Origin: CAXXXW01 sp963665555
Lineage (GTDB): Bacteria > Pseudomonadota > Alphaproteobacteria > Thalassobaculales > Thalassobaculaceae
Assembly (NCBI GenBank): GCA_963665555.2
Contig: OY762308.1
Location: 2,728,001-2,792,000 of the forward strand
Direction: 5' to 3'
DNA: 64,000 nucleotides
Of the stretch, positions 33,486 through 41,840 are shown piece after piece. Position 1 is the stretch's first letter, and each line of letters begins with the position of its first letter. Under the pieces are notes generated by a model. That model did no database searches. It worked only from the letters and a program-made list of their open reading frames with translations, and was not told the DNA's origin. The position numbers and the translations under genes are program-made.

Positions 33486-35084
33486 TCAGGGCCGGAAACC
33501 GAGCGCGTCGGCGCGGACGACCTGCGGGATGGCGCGGACCCGGGCCAGCGTCTCCGCGCCCACCTCGCCGTCGATCGCGACCAGCGCGATCGCTTCGCCG
33601 CCGGCCTCGCGGCGGCCGAGATGCAGCGTGGCGATGTTGAGGCCGGCCCCGCCCAGCACGGCGCCCAGCGCGCCGACCAGCCCCGGCCGGTCGTAGTTGC
33701 GCACATAGAGCATCGACGGCGCGAACCCGGCCTCCAGCCGGATGCCCTGCACATCGACCAGGCGCGGCCTGTCGCCGGCGAACAGCGTGCCCGCCATGGT
33801 CCGCGTCCGGGCCTCGCCCTCGACCGTGAGCCGCAGCAGGGTCTGGTAGTCGCAGGGCCGGTCGTGCCGCACGGTCGAAACCGCCACGCCCCGGCTCTGG
33901 GCGATTTTCGGGGCGCTCACCATGTTGACCGCGTCCATCCGGGGCTTCAGCAGCCCGGCCAGCGCGGCGGCGACCACCGGCTCGGCCGCGATCCCGGCCG
34001 CCAGCCCCTCGAACTCGACCGACACGGACAGGATGGCGTCGCTCGCGACCTGGCCCGCGAAGCCGCCGAGCAGTTCGGCGAGCCGCATGTAGGGGCGCAG
34101 CACCGGCGCCTCCTCGGCCGTCACCGACGGCATGTTGACGGCGTTGCCGACGGCGCCGGAGAGCAGGTAGTCGCACATCTGCTCGGCGATCTGGATCGCG
34201 ACCTTCTCCTGCGCCTCCATGGTCGAGGCGCCGAGATGCGGCGTGGCGATCAGGTTCGGCGCGCCGAACAGCGCGTTCTCGCGCGCCGGCTCGACGGCGA
34301 AGACATCGACGGCCGCGCCGGCCAGGCGGCCGGAGTCCAGCGCCGCCCGCAGGTCGGCCTCGACCGCAAGGCCGCCGCGGGCGCAGTTGACGAGCCGCGC
34401 GCCGCGCTTCATGCGCGCGATGGCGGCGGCGTCGATCATGCCGCGCGTCGCGGGCGTCAGCGGCGTGTGCAGCGAGACGAAGTCCGACTCGGCCAGCAGC
34501 GTGTCGAAATCGACCTTGCGGACGCCGAGTTCGGCCGCCCGGTCCTCGCCGAGATAGGGGTCGTACACCGACACCCGCATCCTGAGGCCGCGCGCCCGGT
34601 CGGCGACGATGGCGCCGATATTGCCGCAGCCGACGATGCCGAGCCGCTTGCCGGTCAGTTCGGTCCCCAGGAAGCGCGACTTCTCCCACCTGCCGGCCTG
34701 GGTCGAGGCGTCGGCCCGGGGGATGTCGCGGGCGAGCGCGCACATCATGGCGATGGCGTGCTCGGCGGCGGTCACGGCGTTGCCGAAGGGCGTGTTCATC
34801 ACCACGACGCCGGCCTCCGTCGCGGCCTCCACATCGATGTTGTCGACGCCGGTCCCGGCGCGGCCGACGACGCGCAGCCGGCCCGCCGCCGCCAGCACCT
34901 CCCGCGTCACTTGCGTGGCGGAGCGGACGGCGAGGCCGTCGCAGGCGCCGATCCGGGCGCGAAGCTCCTCCGGCGCGAGGCCGACGCGAACATCCGCCGC
35001 CACGCCGCGTTCGGCGAAGGTTTCAGCCGCGCGCGGGCTCAGGTCGTCGGCGATCAGGACCCTGGGCATCCGCTCCTCCGTCAT
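33486..35084 (-). CDS. serA: D-3-phosphoglycerate dehydrogenase
   Basis: 532-residue first enzyme of serine synthesis. Substrate domain (VRSATQVTREVL, VVGRAGTGVDNIDV), NAD-binding GIVGCGNIGAIVADRA (about 150), catalytic Arg in NCARGGLAVE, Glu in VDVFAVEP and His in ATPHLGASTMEAQEK. The allosteric-substrate-binding domain and a C-terminal ACT domain (VRNYDRPGLVGALGAVLGGA) follow, giving the long 530-residue form. ATG at 35084 overlaps the serC stop (ATGA), so serC-serA is one operon. Confidence 0.97.
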   Translation of the reverse strand: MTEERMPRVLIADDLSPRAAETFAERGVAADVRVGLAPEELRARIGACDGLAVRSATQVTREVLAAAGRLRVVGRAGTGVDNIDVEAATEAGVVVMNTPFGNAVTAAEHAIAMMCALARDIPRADASTQAGRWEKSRFLGTELTGKRLGIVGCGNIGAIVADRARGLRMRVSVYDPYLGEDRAAELGVRKVDFDTLLAESDFVSLHTPLTPATRGMIDAAAIARMKRGARLVNCARGGLAVEADLRAALDSGRLAGAAVDVFAVEPARENALFGAPNLIATPHLGASTMEAQEKVAIQIAEQMCDYLLSGAVGNAVNMPSVTAEEAPVLRPYMRLAELLGGFAGQVASDAILSVSVEFEGLAAGIAAEPVVAAALAGLLKPRMDAVNMVSAPKIAQSRGVAVSTVRHDRPCDYQTLLRLTVEGEARTRTMAGTLFAGDRPRLVDVQGIRLEAGFAPSMLYVRNYDRPGLVGALGAVLGGAGLNIATLHLGRREAGGEAIALVAIDGEVGAETLARVRAIPQVVRADALGFRP

Positions 35085-36268
35085 GGCGGCCCCGCCGGCC
35101 GGCGGCCGCCGCGTTCCGCCATGGTTTCGGCCCAGGCCCAGTCGAGCCAGGGGAGCAGCGCCTCGATGTCGGCGGTCTCCACCGTCGCCCCGCCCCAGAT
35201 CCGCAGCCCCGGCGGCGCGTCGCGATACCCGGCGACATCGTATGCCGCGCCCTCCGCCGCCAGCAGCGCGGCCATCCGCCGGGGAACCCCGGCTTGCGCG
35301 TCCGCCGCCAGCGCCGCGAAGCGCGAATCGGCGAAGGCGAGGCAGATCGAGGTGTTGGAGCGCGTCGCCGGATCGCGGGCGAGGAACGCCGCCCACGCGC
35401 TCCGCCCGACCCAGCGCGCGACGGCGGCGAGGTTGGCGTCGGCCCGCGCCATCAGCGTCGGCAGGCCGCCGATCCCCTCGGCCCAGCGCAGCGCGTCCAG
35501 CGCGTCCTCGACGCACAGCATGGACGGCGTGTTGATCGTCCCGCCCCGGAAAATCCCCTCGTCGAGCTTGCCGCCCCTCGTCAGCCGGAACAGCTTGGGC
35601 AGCGGCCAGGGCGGCGTGTAACCCTCCAGCCGCTCGACCGCGCGCGGCCCCAGGACCAGCATCCCGTGCGCCGCCTCGCCGCCCAGCACCTTCTGCCAGG
35701 AGAAGGTGGCGACATCGATCTTGCGCCAGGGGATGTCCTGGGCCAGCACGGCGCTGGTGGCGTCGCACAGGGTCAGCCCCTCGCGCCCGTCCGGGATCCA
35801 GTCGCCGTCCGGCACGCGGACGCCGGAGGTCGTGCCGTTCCACGTGAAAACCACATCGCGGGCGAAATCGACGGCCGAGAGGTCGGGAAGCTCCCCGTAG
35901 GGGGCGTCGAGCACGCGCGCGCCGGGCAGCTTCAGTTGCGCCGTCGCGTCCGTCGCCCAGCCCTTGCCGAAACTCTCCCAGGCCAGCACATCGACGCCGC
36001 GCGCGCCCAGCAGCGACCACATCGCCATCTCGAAGGCGCCGGTGTCGGAGCCGGGGACGATCCCGATCCGCCATTCCGGCGGCGGGCCGAGCAGGGCGCG
36101 GCTCCGCTCCACGACCTCGGCGAGCTTCGATTTCGCGGGTTCGGCGCGGTGCGACCGCCCCAGCGCGGCCCCAGCGAGGACGGCGGGCGTCCATCCGGGC
36201 CGCTTGGCGCAGGGACCCGAGGAGAACAGCGGGACCCGGGGCCGGACCGTCGGCTTCGTCGTCTCCAT
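35081..36268 (-). CDS. serC: Phosphoserine aminotransferase
   Basis: 395-residue PLP enzyme converting 3-phosphohydroxypyruvate to phosphoserine. It begins with PLFSSGPCAKRPGWTP, has GIVPGSDTGAFEMAMWSLLG, FTWNGTTSGVRVPDG, and the PLP lysine K193 in ATFSWQKVLGGE. The longer, alphaproteobacterial/archaeal-type SerC fits this length. It is the first gene of the serC-serA operon, with overlapping ATGA. The 96 bp upstream hold no clear riboswitch. Confidence 0.95.
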   Translation of the reverse strand: METTKPTVRPRVPLFSSGPCAKRPGWTPAVLAGAALGRSHRAEPAKSKLAEVVERSRALLGPPPEWRIGIVPGSDTGAFEMAMWSLLGARGVDVLAWESFGKGWATDATAQLKLPGARVLDAPYGELPDLSAVDFARDVVFTWNGTTSGVRVPDGDWIPDGREGLTLCDATSAVLAQDIPWRKIDVATFSWQKVLGGEAAHGMLVLGPRAVERLEGYTPPWPLPKLFRLTRGGKLDEGIFRGGTINTPSMLCVEDALDALRWAEGIGGLPTLMARADANLAAVARWVGRSAWAAFLARDPATRSNTSICLAFADSRFAALAADAQAGVPRRMAALLAAEGAAYDVAGYRDAPPGLRIWGGATVETADIEALLPWLDWAWAETMAERGGRRPAGPP

Positions 36269-36364
36269 GCCGCGCGCCTCCCCCGCCCGCCTTCGTCCTT
36301 CGCCGCCCTCGCTATTCGGGGGGCCGGCGGACGGAAGCGGAAGCTACGGATCGGCGCGGCGAAG

Positions 36365-37015
36365 TCAAACGCCTTGCCGCCGGCGCCCCCGGCCGGTCCC
36401 GGCGCCGCCCGTTTCGAGCGGCGGAAGAACATGGAAGCCGCGTCCGGGAGCCGGAAGGAGATCGAAGATCAGGTGCACCCGCGCTTGCGAGGAGGGATTG
36501 TCCGCCGAATGGCGCGCCTTGTTGTCGAGCGCCCAGAGTTCGCCGACGCGCATCGTGACCGTCTCGCCGCCCGCGGCGAGCGGGCTGCCTTCCGGACTCT
36601 TCAGAACCAGGTGAAGGCGGTCCCGGATCCGATAATAGGCGCCGGCGTCGACATGGGGGAAAACCCGGCTCCTCGGCAGCAGCGCCACCAGCATCGCGCG
36701 TCCGGGCGTCGCCCCGAGCTCGTCGGCGACGCGCTCGCAAAAGGCCAGCGCGCGGGGAAACCGCTTCGCGGCGGGGGCGATTCGGCTCTCGTGCACGTCG
36801 TTCGCGTTGGCCGCGCCGGGCGGAAGGGGTTTCCTGGCGGCGCGCAGGACGATGCTTTGCGTGTTTCGCTGGCAGCGGACCTTGCGTTGCCGGCCGGTGT
36901 CCGCAAGCCACATTTCCGGCGCCGCGTCCAGTTCCTCCAGGTACGGGCCGACGTCGACGGATTCGGCCAGCCGCGTGAAGCGCCGCGTTCCGTCCGCGAA
37001 ATCGAACTCCGTCAT
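36365..37015 (-). CDS. Aspartyl/asparaginyl beta-hydroxylase-like dioxygenase
   Basis: 216-residue protein with the double-stranded beta-helix of Fe(II)/2-oxoglutarate oxygenases. The metal triad is H121 and D123 (FPHVDAGAYYRIRDRLHLVL) and H169 (NKARHSADNPSS). The 2-oxoglutarate-binding Arg is R179 in ARVHLIFDL. It is close to the aspartyl/asparaginyl beta-hydroxylase family, which modifies proteins or peptides. The neighbouring RTX proteins, very rich in Asp and Asn, could be substrates, but this is only a guess from position. ATG 37015 follows GGGGAGGAA. Confidence 0.8.
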   Translation of the reverse strand: MTEFDFADGTRRFTRLAESVDVGPYLEELDAAPEMWLADTGRQRKVRCQRNTQSIVLRAARKPLPPGAANANDVHESRIAPAAKRFPRALAFCERVADELGATPGRAMLVALLPRSRVFPHVDAGAYYRIRDRLHLVLKSPEGSPLAAGGETVTMRVGELWALDNKARHSADNPSSQARVHLIFDLLPAPGRGFHVLPPLETGGAGTGRGRRRQGV

Positions 37016-37262
37016 GGGTTCCTCCCCGATCCGACGGTTTCCGGGCGTCGCGGGAGCGGAGCCGCCGACCGGGGCGGCGTCCATATCCATTTGCGGTACG
37101 AACCCCGGCTTTCGACGAATGCCATAGCCGGGCGCGAGTCGATCCCTTCCAAGGCGTTCGCTCAATGTCGCGGTTTTTCCGGCGGATTCGATATGGAATC
37201 GCCGCCGGCCGACGGCTCCGCTTCCGCGAAGTTCTCGCGAACCCTCGCGGCGGAGAGACGCC

Positions 37263-38300
37263 ATGACCCCGAACGACCCGCACATTATCGATCCGGCCCT
37301 TTGGGCGACGCTGTTCCCGGCGATCGCCGGCGAGACGGCAATTCCCTTCGCCGGGGCCGCCGAGGAGCGCGCCGACGGCGGATACGCCCAAGCCGACGAT
37401 ACGCCCTCCGGCGGAGACGGCGACGGAGACGGAGACGGAGACGGAGACGGGGACGGCGACGGCGATGGCGACGGAGACGGCGACGGGGATGGCGACGGGG
37501 ATGGCGACGGGGATGGCGACGGGGATGGCGACGGCGATGGAGACGGGGACGGGGATGGCGACGGCGATGGAGACGGAGACGGGGACGGAGACGGGGATGG
37601 GGACGGAGACGGCGATGGCGATGGGGATGGCGACGGTGACGGCGACGGCGACGGGGATGGCGACGGGGATGGCGACGGCGATGGCGACGGAAACTCCGGC
37701 TTCGCCACGAGCGGAACCTCCGGCGCCGACAACCTCGCCGGCGCGGACTCGGCCGACACGATCTTCGGCCTCGACGGCGACGACACGCTCGACGGGGCGG
37801 AGCGCGCCGACATCCTTTACGGCAACAAGGGCCTCGACCGGCTTTACGGCGGCGAGGGGAGCGACACGCTCTACGGCGGCCAGAACGCCGGGGCGGCGCG
37901 CGCGACGGCGACCGACCCCAATGCGAGAATGCGCGACGGCGTCGAGACGCTCCACGGCGGCGCGGGCGACGATGTGCTCTACGGCAACTACGGCTCCGAC
38001 ATCCTGCGCGGCGGCGCGGACGCCGACGCGCTCTACGGCGGCAAGGACGGGGACACGCTCTATGGCGGCGACGGGAACGACATCGCCCACGGCAACAAGG
38101 GCGACGACTTGCTCTCCGGCGGCGCCGGCGACGACACGCTGAAAGGCGGGCCCGGCGACGACACGCTGTTCGGCGGCGCCGGCGCGGATGTGTTCCTTGT
38201 CGAGAGCGCGTCCGAGGTCGCCGATTTCAACGCCGCCGAGGGCGACCGGATCGCGATCGTGGGCCAGCCGGCGGCGGAGACCGGCGGCGGCGAGCACTGA
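37263..38300 (+). CDS. RTX-type calcium-binding protein with 46-unit Asp-Gly tract
   Basis: 345-residue protein. An N-terminal segment of about 50 residues without a Sec signal is followed by an uninterrupted run of 46 Asp-Gly pairs (residues 52-143). Then come haemolysin-type nonapeptide repeats (GGxGxDxLx), such as FGLDGDDTLDG and YGGEGSDTLYGG, broken by a non-repeat insert (GGQNAGAARATATDPNARMR) and resumed in DGVETLHGGAGDDVLYGN. The last part has GADVFLVESASEVADFNAAE, as in RTX C-terminal domains. Such proteins usually leave by a type I secretion system, which is not in this window. The C-terminal 140 residues match the second RTX protein at 41841-43184. ATG 37263 follows GCGGAGAGACGCC. 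Confidence 0.85.
   Translation: MTPNDPHIIDPALWATLFPAIAGETAIPFAGAAEERADGGYAQADDTPSGGDGDGDGDGDGDGDGDGDGDGDGDGDGDGDGDGDGDGDGDGDGDGDGDGDGDGDGDGDGDGDGDGDGDGDGDGDGDGDGDGDGDGDGDGDGDGNSGFATSGTSGADNLAGADSADTIFGLDGDDTLDGAERADILYGNKGLDRLYGGEGSDTLYGGQNAGAARATATDPNARMRDGVETLHGGAGDDVLYGNYGSDILRGGADADALYGGKDGDTLYGGDGNDIAHGNKGDDLLSGGAGDDTLKGGPGDDTLFGGAGADVFLVESASEVADFNAAEGDRIAIVGQPAAETGGGEH
37416..37691. repeat. Hexanucleotide-type tandem repeat (GAY GGN)46
   Basis: 276 bp of repeated GAC/GAT + GGx codons, coding Asp-Gly in the RTX protein gene. The third positions vary (A, C, G), so it is an old or mixed repeat rather than a perfect microsatellite. It has no stop in either strand in several frames, which creates long artefactual frames such as (SP)n on the minus strand. 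Confidence 0.95.
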
Positions 38301-38345
38301 GCGGGCGCCGCCCGCCGGCCCGCCGGCGCGACGCGGCGCGTGGAG

Positions 38346-39914
38346 CTATCCCGAGGCCGCGGACCGGCCGGGGCCGAACCGCGCCGGGCGCAAGACCCCG
38401 ATCGCCGCGAGCAGCGCGTGGGCGGCCGAGTCCACCCGGATCGCGTTGTCGTAGGCCTCCGTGCGAAGCGCGCCGAAAACGCGATCGCGCCTGGAGACAT
38501 AGAAAGCGTCCCGCTCGTCGCGGAACTGCAGCTGCCGCAGCGACCGCAGTCCCCTGTGTATGGAGCGCTCGTACAGCATGGCGCGCCTCCCGCTCCCCAA
38601 CGCGCGGGCAAGCGCCGCGGCGGCCCCGAGCCCTTCGAGGTACGCCCCGGTGGACGCCGCGTGCGGAGGACCGAATTCGGGCCGGCGGGGATCGTAAAAC
38701 CTCCCGCGCAGATCGGGTTCGAGTCCGTCCCATTGCTGCATCGAAAGCAAACGGTCGTTCATTTCGAACGCGAAATCCGCGTATTCGCGCCGCCCGGTCA
38801 GCGCGTACAACGACGCGCAGGCCTGGGTGTGCCACGGGACGAAGGCCGGGTTCCGCTTCCCGCGGTGCCGGTCGCGGCAGCGCTCGAACGCCGCCGCGCA
38901 CCGTTCGAGGGACGGCGCGGCCGGATGCCGTCTCCGCGCCGCCTCGGCCCAGAAAAGCAGCGCTTCCCCCGAGTAGAAATTCCAGTTCTCGCCGTCGCGC
39001 TCCGGCGGGAAGAAGAAGGTGCGAAACCCGAGCTCGTCGTGCGCGAGCGAATCGACGCCCGCCGCCAGCATGGCGAGTTCCCCGGAGAACTCCTCCCGGG
39101 CCGGGCTTTCCAGGATGGCCAGACCCGCGACGGCGGCGGCGCCGAGCTTGGCCCCGGTCGGCTCGACGATGGCGCCGCGGCCCCCGCCGATGTCGCGGAA
39201 ATACTTCTTCAGGTTGAACCGCAGGTTGCGCGTCGCCGCGTCCCGGATCGCCGCGCTTCCGCGCAGCTCGCCGAGACGGGCCAGGGACAGCGACGCGAGG
39301 AACCGGCGGATGGCGTTGTCGGCGGGCGAACCGGAGCCCCGGCTCGGCCAGTACTTGTAGGGCAGCCCTCCGTCGGCGGCGAGGTTGGCGAGCATCCACT
39401 TCCCGATGCCGTCCGCGATCTCCGCCGCGCGCGCCTCGCGGCTCGACGCCGCGAGATCGACCGGCGGGGAGCCGCGGAAAAGCTCCGCCGGCGTCCGTCC
39501 TTCGCCGGCGGGCAGCAGGAACTGTCGGGCGGAGAAAACTCCGAGCGCGCCCTCGGCCCGGAACCCGGCGGCGTCCGCCCGCCGTTCGTCGAGGAACTTC
39601 TCCAACGCCCGCTCGAACCCGAGGTTGGCGGCCAGCATCCGCGTGGGCGCCAGCCGAAGCGTCTCCCCGCGAAACGAGATCTCCATTCCCACGACGCCGC
39701 GGACGCGCGGAAAGAACGCGCGGGAGAACCCGTCCATCGCGACCGGGCGGGTTTCGCCGGCGACGCACAGCTCGACCGTCTCGTCCGGGCGCGCGCCGAC
39801 GCGGCGGCGCAAATCGGCGAGCGGGGCGGTCTCCGTCCAGCCCTCGCGCCGCGCGACTCCCCCGCGCCGGACGCAATACCAGGTCCTCGAACCGCGGGAG
39901 CCGGCGGGCGTCAA
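38346..39914 (-). CDS. Uncharacterised 522-residue protein, alpha/alpha-toroid-like
   Basis: 522-residue cytosolic-looking protein. Its N-terminal 150 residues form a mixed region (VELCVAGETRPVAMDGFSRA, ISFRGETLRLAPTRMLAANL). The rest is helical with repeated patterns such as GGLPYKYWPSRGSGSPADNA, RRFLASLSLARLG, EPTGAKLGAAAVAGLAIL, FVPWHTQACASLYALTGRR, HAASTGAYLEGLGAAAALAR and VDSAAHALLAAIGVL. These recall six-hairpin glycosidase, epimerase or lanthionine-cyclase barrels, but no catalytic motif is recognised, so no function is claimed. The proposed TTG start overlaps the stop of the upstream LuxR-type gene (TTGA) and is likely coupled; the start is uncertain. Confidence 0.6.
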   Translation of the reverse strand: MTPAGSRGSRTWYCVRRGGVARREGWTETAPLADLRRRVGARPDETVELCVAGETRPVAMDGFSRAFFPRVRGVVGMEISFRGETLRLAPTRMLAANLGFERALEKFLDERRADAAGFRAEGALGVFSARQFLLPAGEGRTPAELFRGSPPVDLAASSREARAAEIADGIGKWMLANLAADGGLPYKYWPSRGSGSPADNAIRRFLASLSLARLGELRGSAAIRDAATRNLRFNLKKYFRDIGGGRGAIVEPTGAKLGAAAVAGLAILESPAREEFSGELAMLAAGVDSLAHDELGFRTFFFPPERDGENWNFYSGEALLFWAEAARRRHPAAPSLERCAAAFERCRDRHRGKRNPAFVPWHTQACASLYALTGRREYADFAFEMNDRLLSMQQWDGLEPDLRGRFYDPRRPEFGPPHAASTGAYLEGLGAAAALARALGSGRRAMLYERSIHRGLRSLRQLQFRDERDAFYVSRRDRVFGALRTEAYDNAIRVDSAAHALLAAIGVLRPARFGPGRSAASG

Positions 39915-40462
39915 GGCGGCCCGGCGGCGGCGGAGGGCGGTTTGTCGCGTGGCGGCGCATTCTCCGGAACGGACATCAGCAACGGTTGAATGATCTCGGC
40001 GACGAACTCGGCGCGCCCGCTGACCCCCGCCTTCGCGTACACCGAGGTGGCCTGGAGCCGGGGCGTGCTTTCCTTGACGCCGCGCATCTCCGCGATTTCC
40101 GCGAAGCGGTAGCCCTTGATGATCATCCAGGCGACGTCCTTCTCGCTGCGGGTGAGCCGCCACTCGTCCATCTGGTCGCCGATGGTCTCCGCGAGCGCGC
40201 CCGAAAGGCCCAGGTTCCGCCGCTCCTCCCAGCTCAGCCGCGCGCGCAGGCGATGGATGTCGCGCAGGTTCAGCGCGAGGGCCATCGTCACGGCGGCGAA
40301 CACGACGAATTCGATGACGAAATGGGCCGAGCCGAACTCGCCCTCGAACAGCGCGTCCACCGCGAGGTCGTAAACGAAGAACACAACCGCCGCCGCGAGC
40401 AGCGACGAGGCGAAGACCCGGCCCTTCATGACGCTTCCAGCCATCGGCTCCGGTCGGCCCAT
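39911..40462 (-). CDS. Membrane-anchored LuxR-type regulator
   Basis: 183-residue regulator. Two transmembrane helices near the N-terminus (FASSLLAAAVVFFVYDLAV and VIEFVVFAAVTMALALNL), a short coiled linker (LRDIHRLRARLSWEERRN), and a LuxR/GerE helix-turn-helix: LTRSEKDVAWMIIKGYRFAE, IAEMRGVKESTPRLQATSVY, AKAGVSGRAEFVAEIIQ. Such two-helix LuxR proteins occur in alphaproteobacteria and probably sense a membrane or envelope signal; the target is unknown. It sits upstream of, and overlaps, the uncharacterised 522-residue gene. Two further ATGs (at 40444 and 40429) are possible starts. Confidence 0.8.
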   Translation of the reverse strand: MGRPEPMAGSVMKGRVFASSLLAAAVVFFVYDLAVDALFEGEFGSAHFVIEFVVFAAVTMALALNLRDIHRLRARLSWEERRNLGLSGALAETIGDQMDEWRLTRSEKDVAWMIIKGYRFAEIAEMRGVKESTPRLQATSVYAKAGVSGRAEFVAEIIQPLLMSVPENAPPRDKPPSAAAGPP

Positions 40463-40577
40463 GCGTCGCGCATGGTCCGCGCCGGCCTATTCTTGTCGGT
40501 CCGCGGCGCGGCCGTCAACTCGACGCATCGCTTCGCGGTACGGCGGAAGGCGGTTCGCCCGGCCGGCCGGCGCCGCG

Positions 40578-41483
40578 TTACAGCCCCTCGCCGCGGCGGA
40601 CCAGGCCGGGGGCCTCGCGGAGGTGGAAGGGCAGGTAGCCCGGCGACTCCACCCTCCGCGCCCGCGCGCGCCGCGCCAGTTCCGGGAGCGCGTGGAAGGG
40701 CACGTTGGGATGCGCGTGGTGCTCGGCGTGGAACGGCATGTTCCAGGCCAGCAGGCGCACCGCCCGGTTCGACACGGTGGACCGCGTGTTGGCCCACATG
40801 TCGCGCGCGTCCGGGCAGCCCCAGTGCTCCGCCAGCAGGAAGGCCCGCAGGAAGGGCTGCCCCAGCAGGACGGGCAGCGCCCACAGCCGCCAGAACCAGT
40901 CCGACCCCAGCGCGATCGACAGCGCGGCGGCGCCGATATAGAAGGCGAGGAAAATCCGCGCCTCCAGCACGACGCGGCCCCGCCGGCGCGCCGGCACGAA
41001 CGGCTCCGGGACCTTGCCCGCCGCGTGCCGGGCCAGGGCGGAGGCGACGCGCGTCCAGTACTCGGCCCCGCTCAGGATGCGCGCGTATTCGAGCGCGGCG
41101 CGGGGCTTCGGCGTCGCCAGTTCGGGGTCGCGGCCGGGGCGCTGGGTGTGGCGGTGGTGCGCGAGGTGGAAATGCCGGAACCGGCCCGGCGGCAGAACCA
41201 GCGCCGCCCCGCCGATCCAGCCCGCCAGCCGGTTCAGCCCGCGCGAGCGGAAGGCCGTTCCGTGCACGCTCTCGTGCAGCGGCGCGAACAGGAAGCAGAC
41301 CAGGACCCCGTGCGCCACCGTCAGCGCCGCCAGCGCGGCCGCGTTTTCGACATGGAGCAGCAGCGCCCCGGTCGCGGCCAGCGCGCCGAGATGCGCGCCC
41401 AGCCGGACCAGGCCCGGCGCGTCGGACCTGCGCGAAAGTTCGGCGAGTTCGCCGGGACGGAGCGGGTTCGGCCCGATGGACAT
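40578..41483 (-). CDS. Fatty acid desaturase family protein
   Basis: 301-residue di-iron membrane desaturase or hydroxylase. Three histidine boxes are present: HESVH (about residue 69), HLAHHRHTQ (about 104-112) and HAEHH (about 253-257), with further conserved HWG in FLLAEHWGCP and HPNVPFHALPEL. Four hydrophobic segments flank the boxes (ALTVAHGVLVCFLFAPLH, RLAGWIGGAALVLPPG, VLEARIFLAFYIGAAALSIA, WRLWALPVLLGQPFLRAF). The family modifies acyl chains or carotenoids; the substrate cannot be fixed by eye. It stands alone between the LuxR-type gene and a small DUF1640-like gene. Confidence 0.85.
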   Translation of the reverse strand: MSIGPNPLRPGELAELSRRSDAPGLVRLGAHLGALAATGALLLHVENAAALAALTVAHGVLVCFLFAPLHESVHGTAFRSRGLNRLAGWIGGAALVLPPGRFRHFHLAHHRHTQRPGRDPELATPKPRAALEYARILSGAEYWTRVASALARHAAGKVPEPFVPARRRGRVVLEARIFLAFYIGAAALSIALGSDWFWRLWALPVLLGQPFLRAFLLAEHWGCPDARDMWANTRSTVSNRAVRLLAWNMPFHAEHHAHPNVPFHALPELARRARARRVESPGYLPFHLREAPGLVRRGEGL

Positions 41484-41517
41484 GCGGCGGCTCCGGCGAG
41501 GTTACGCGCCGATGGGC

Positions 41518-41748
41518 CTACAAGTACTTGATCGCCCCGATAATGGCGAGCGCGGTGACGAGCTGCGCGGTCAGCATCTGCGTGCGCAATTCGGCGAGGC
41601 GCTTGTCCAGATACATGCGGGTGACCAGGCCGCCGCCGGTCACGGCCGCGCCGATGCCGCGCGCGATCGCCTCGGCGTGGGCGGGATCGATGCCGGCGTT
41701 CTTGAGGTCGCTGGCGGTCGAAAGCGTATCGAACGAAGCGTCGGCCAT
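41518..41748 (-). CDS. Small DUF1640-like membrane protein
   Basis: 76-residue protein, MADASFDTLSTASDLKNAGI, with HAEAIARGI and a C-terminal helix (LVTALAIIGAIKYL). It shares the FDT...LxxxG...AEAI pattern with the 79-residue protein at 19638-19877. Function unknown. ATG 41748 follows GGAGGCGCCCC. Confidence 0.65.
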   Translation of the reverse strand: MADASFDTLSTASDLKNAGIDPAHAEAIARGIGAAVTGGGLVTRMYLDKRLAELRTQMLTAQLVTALAIIGAIKYL

Positions 41749-41840
41749 GGGGCGCCTCCAAGCGAGGCGACAGGCTAACCCCCCGCCGCCGCCCCGTCAA
41801 CGCCGCGCGCGGGGGCGGCGGGCGGCTTGCCCCCAACCGC

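Noticed and set aside
36269..36364. serC-type RNA motif or riboswitch upstream of serC
   Set aside because: The 96-bp gap is short and no stable conserved structure could be recognised by eye.
37416..37691. CRISPR or satellite DNA unrelated to coding
   Set aside because: The period is 6 bp and it is perfectly in frame inside an RTX gene, coding Asp-Gly throughout.
36365..37813. Minus-strand protein with a long Ser-Pro repeat, and another with Val/Ala/Ile/Pro repeats
   Set aside because: Both are the reverse reading of the Asp-Gly tract of the RTX gene; the real minus-strand gene starts at 37015.
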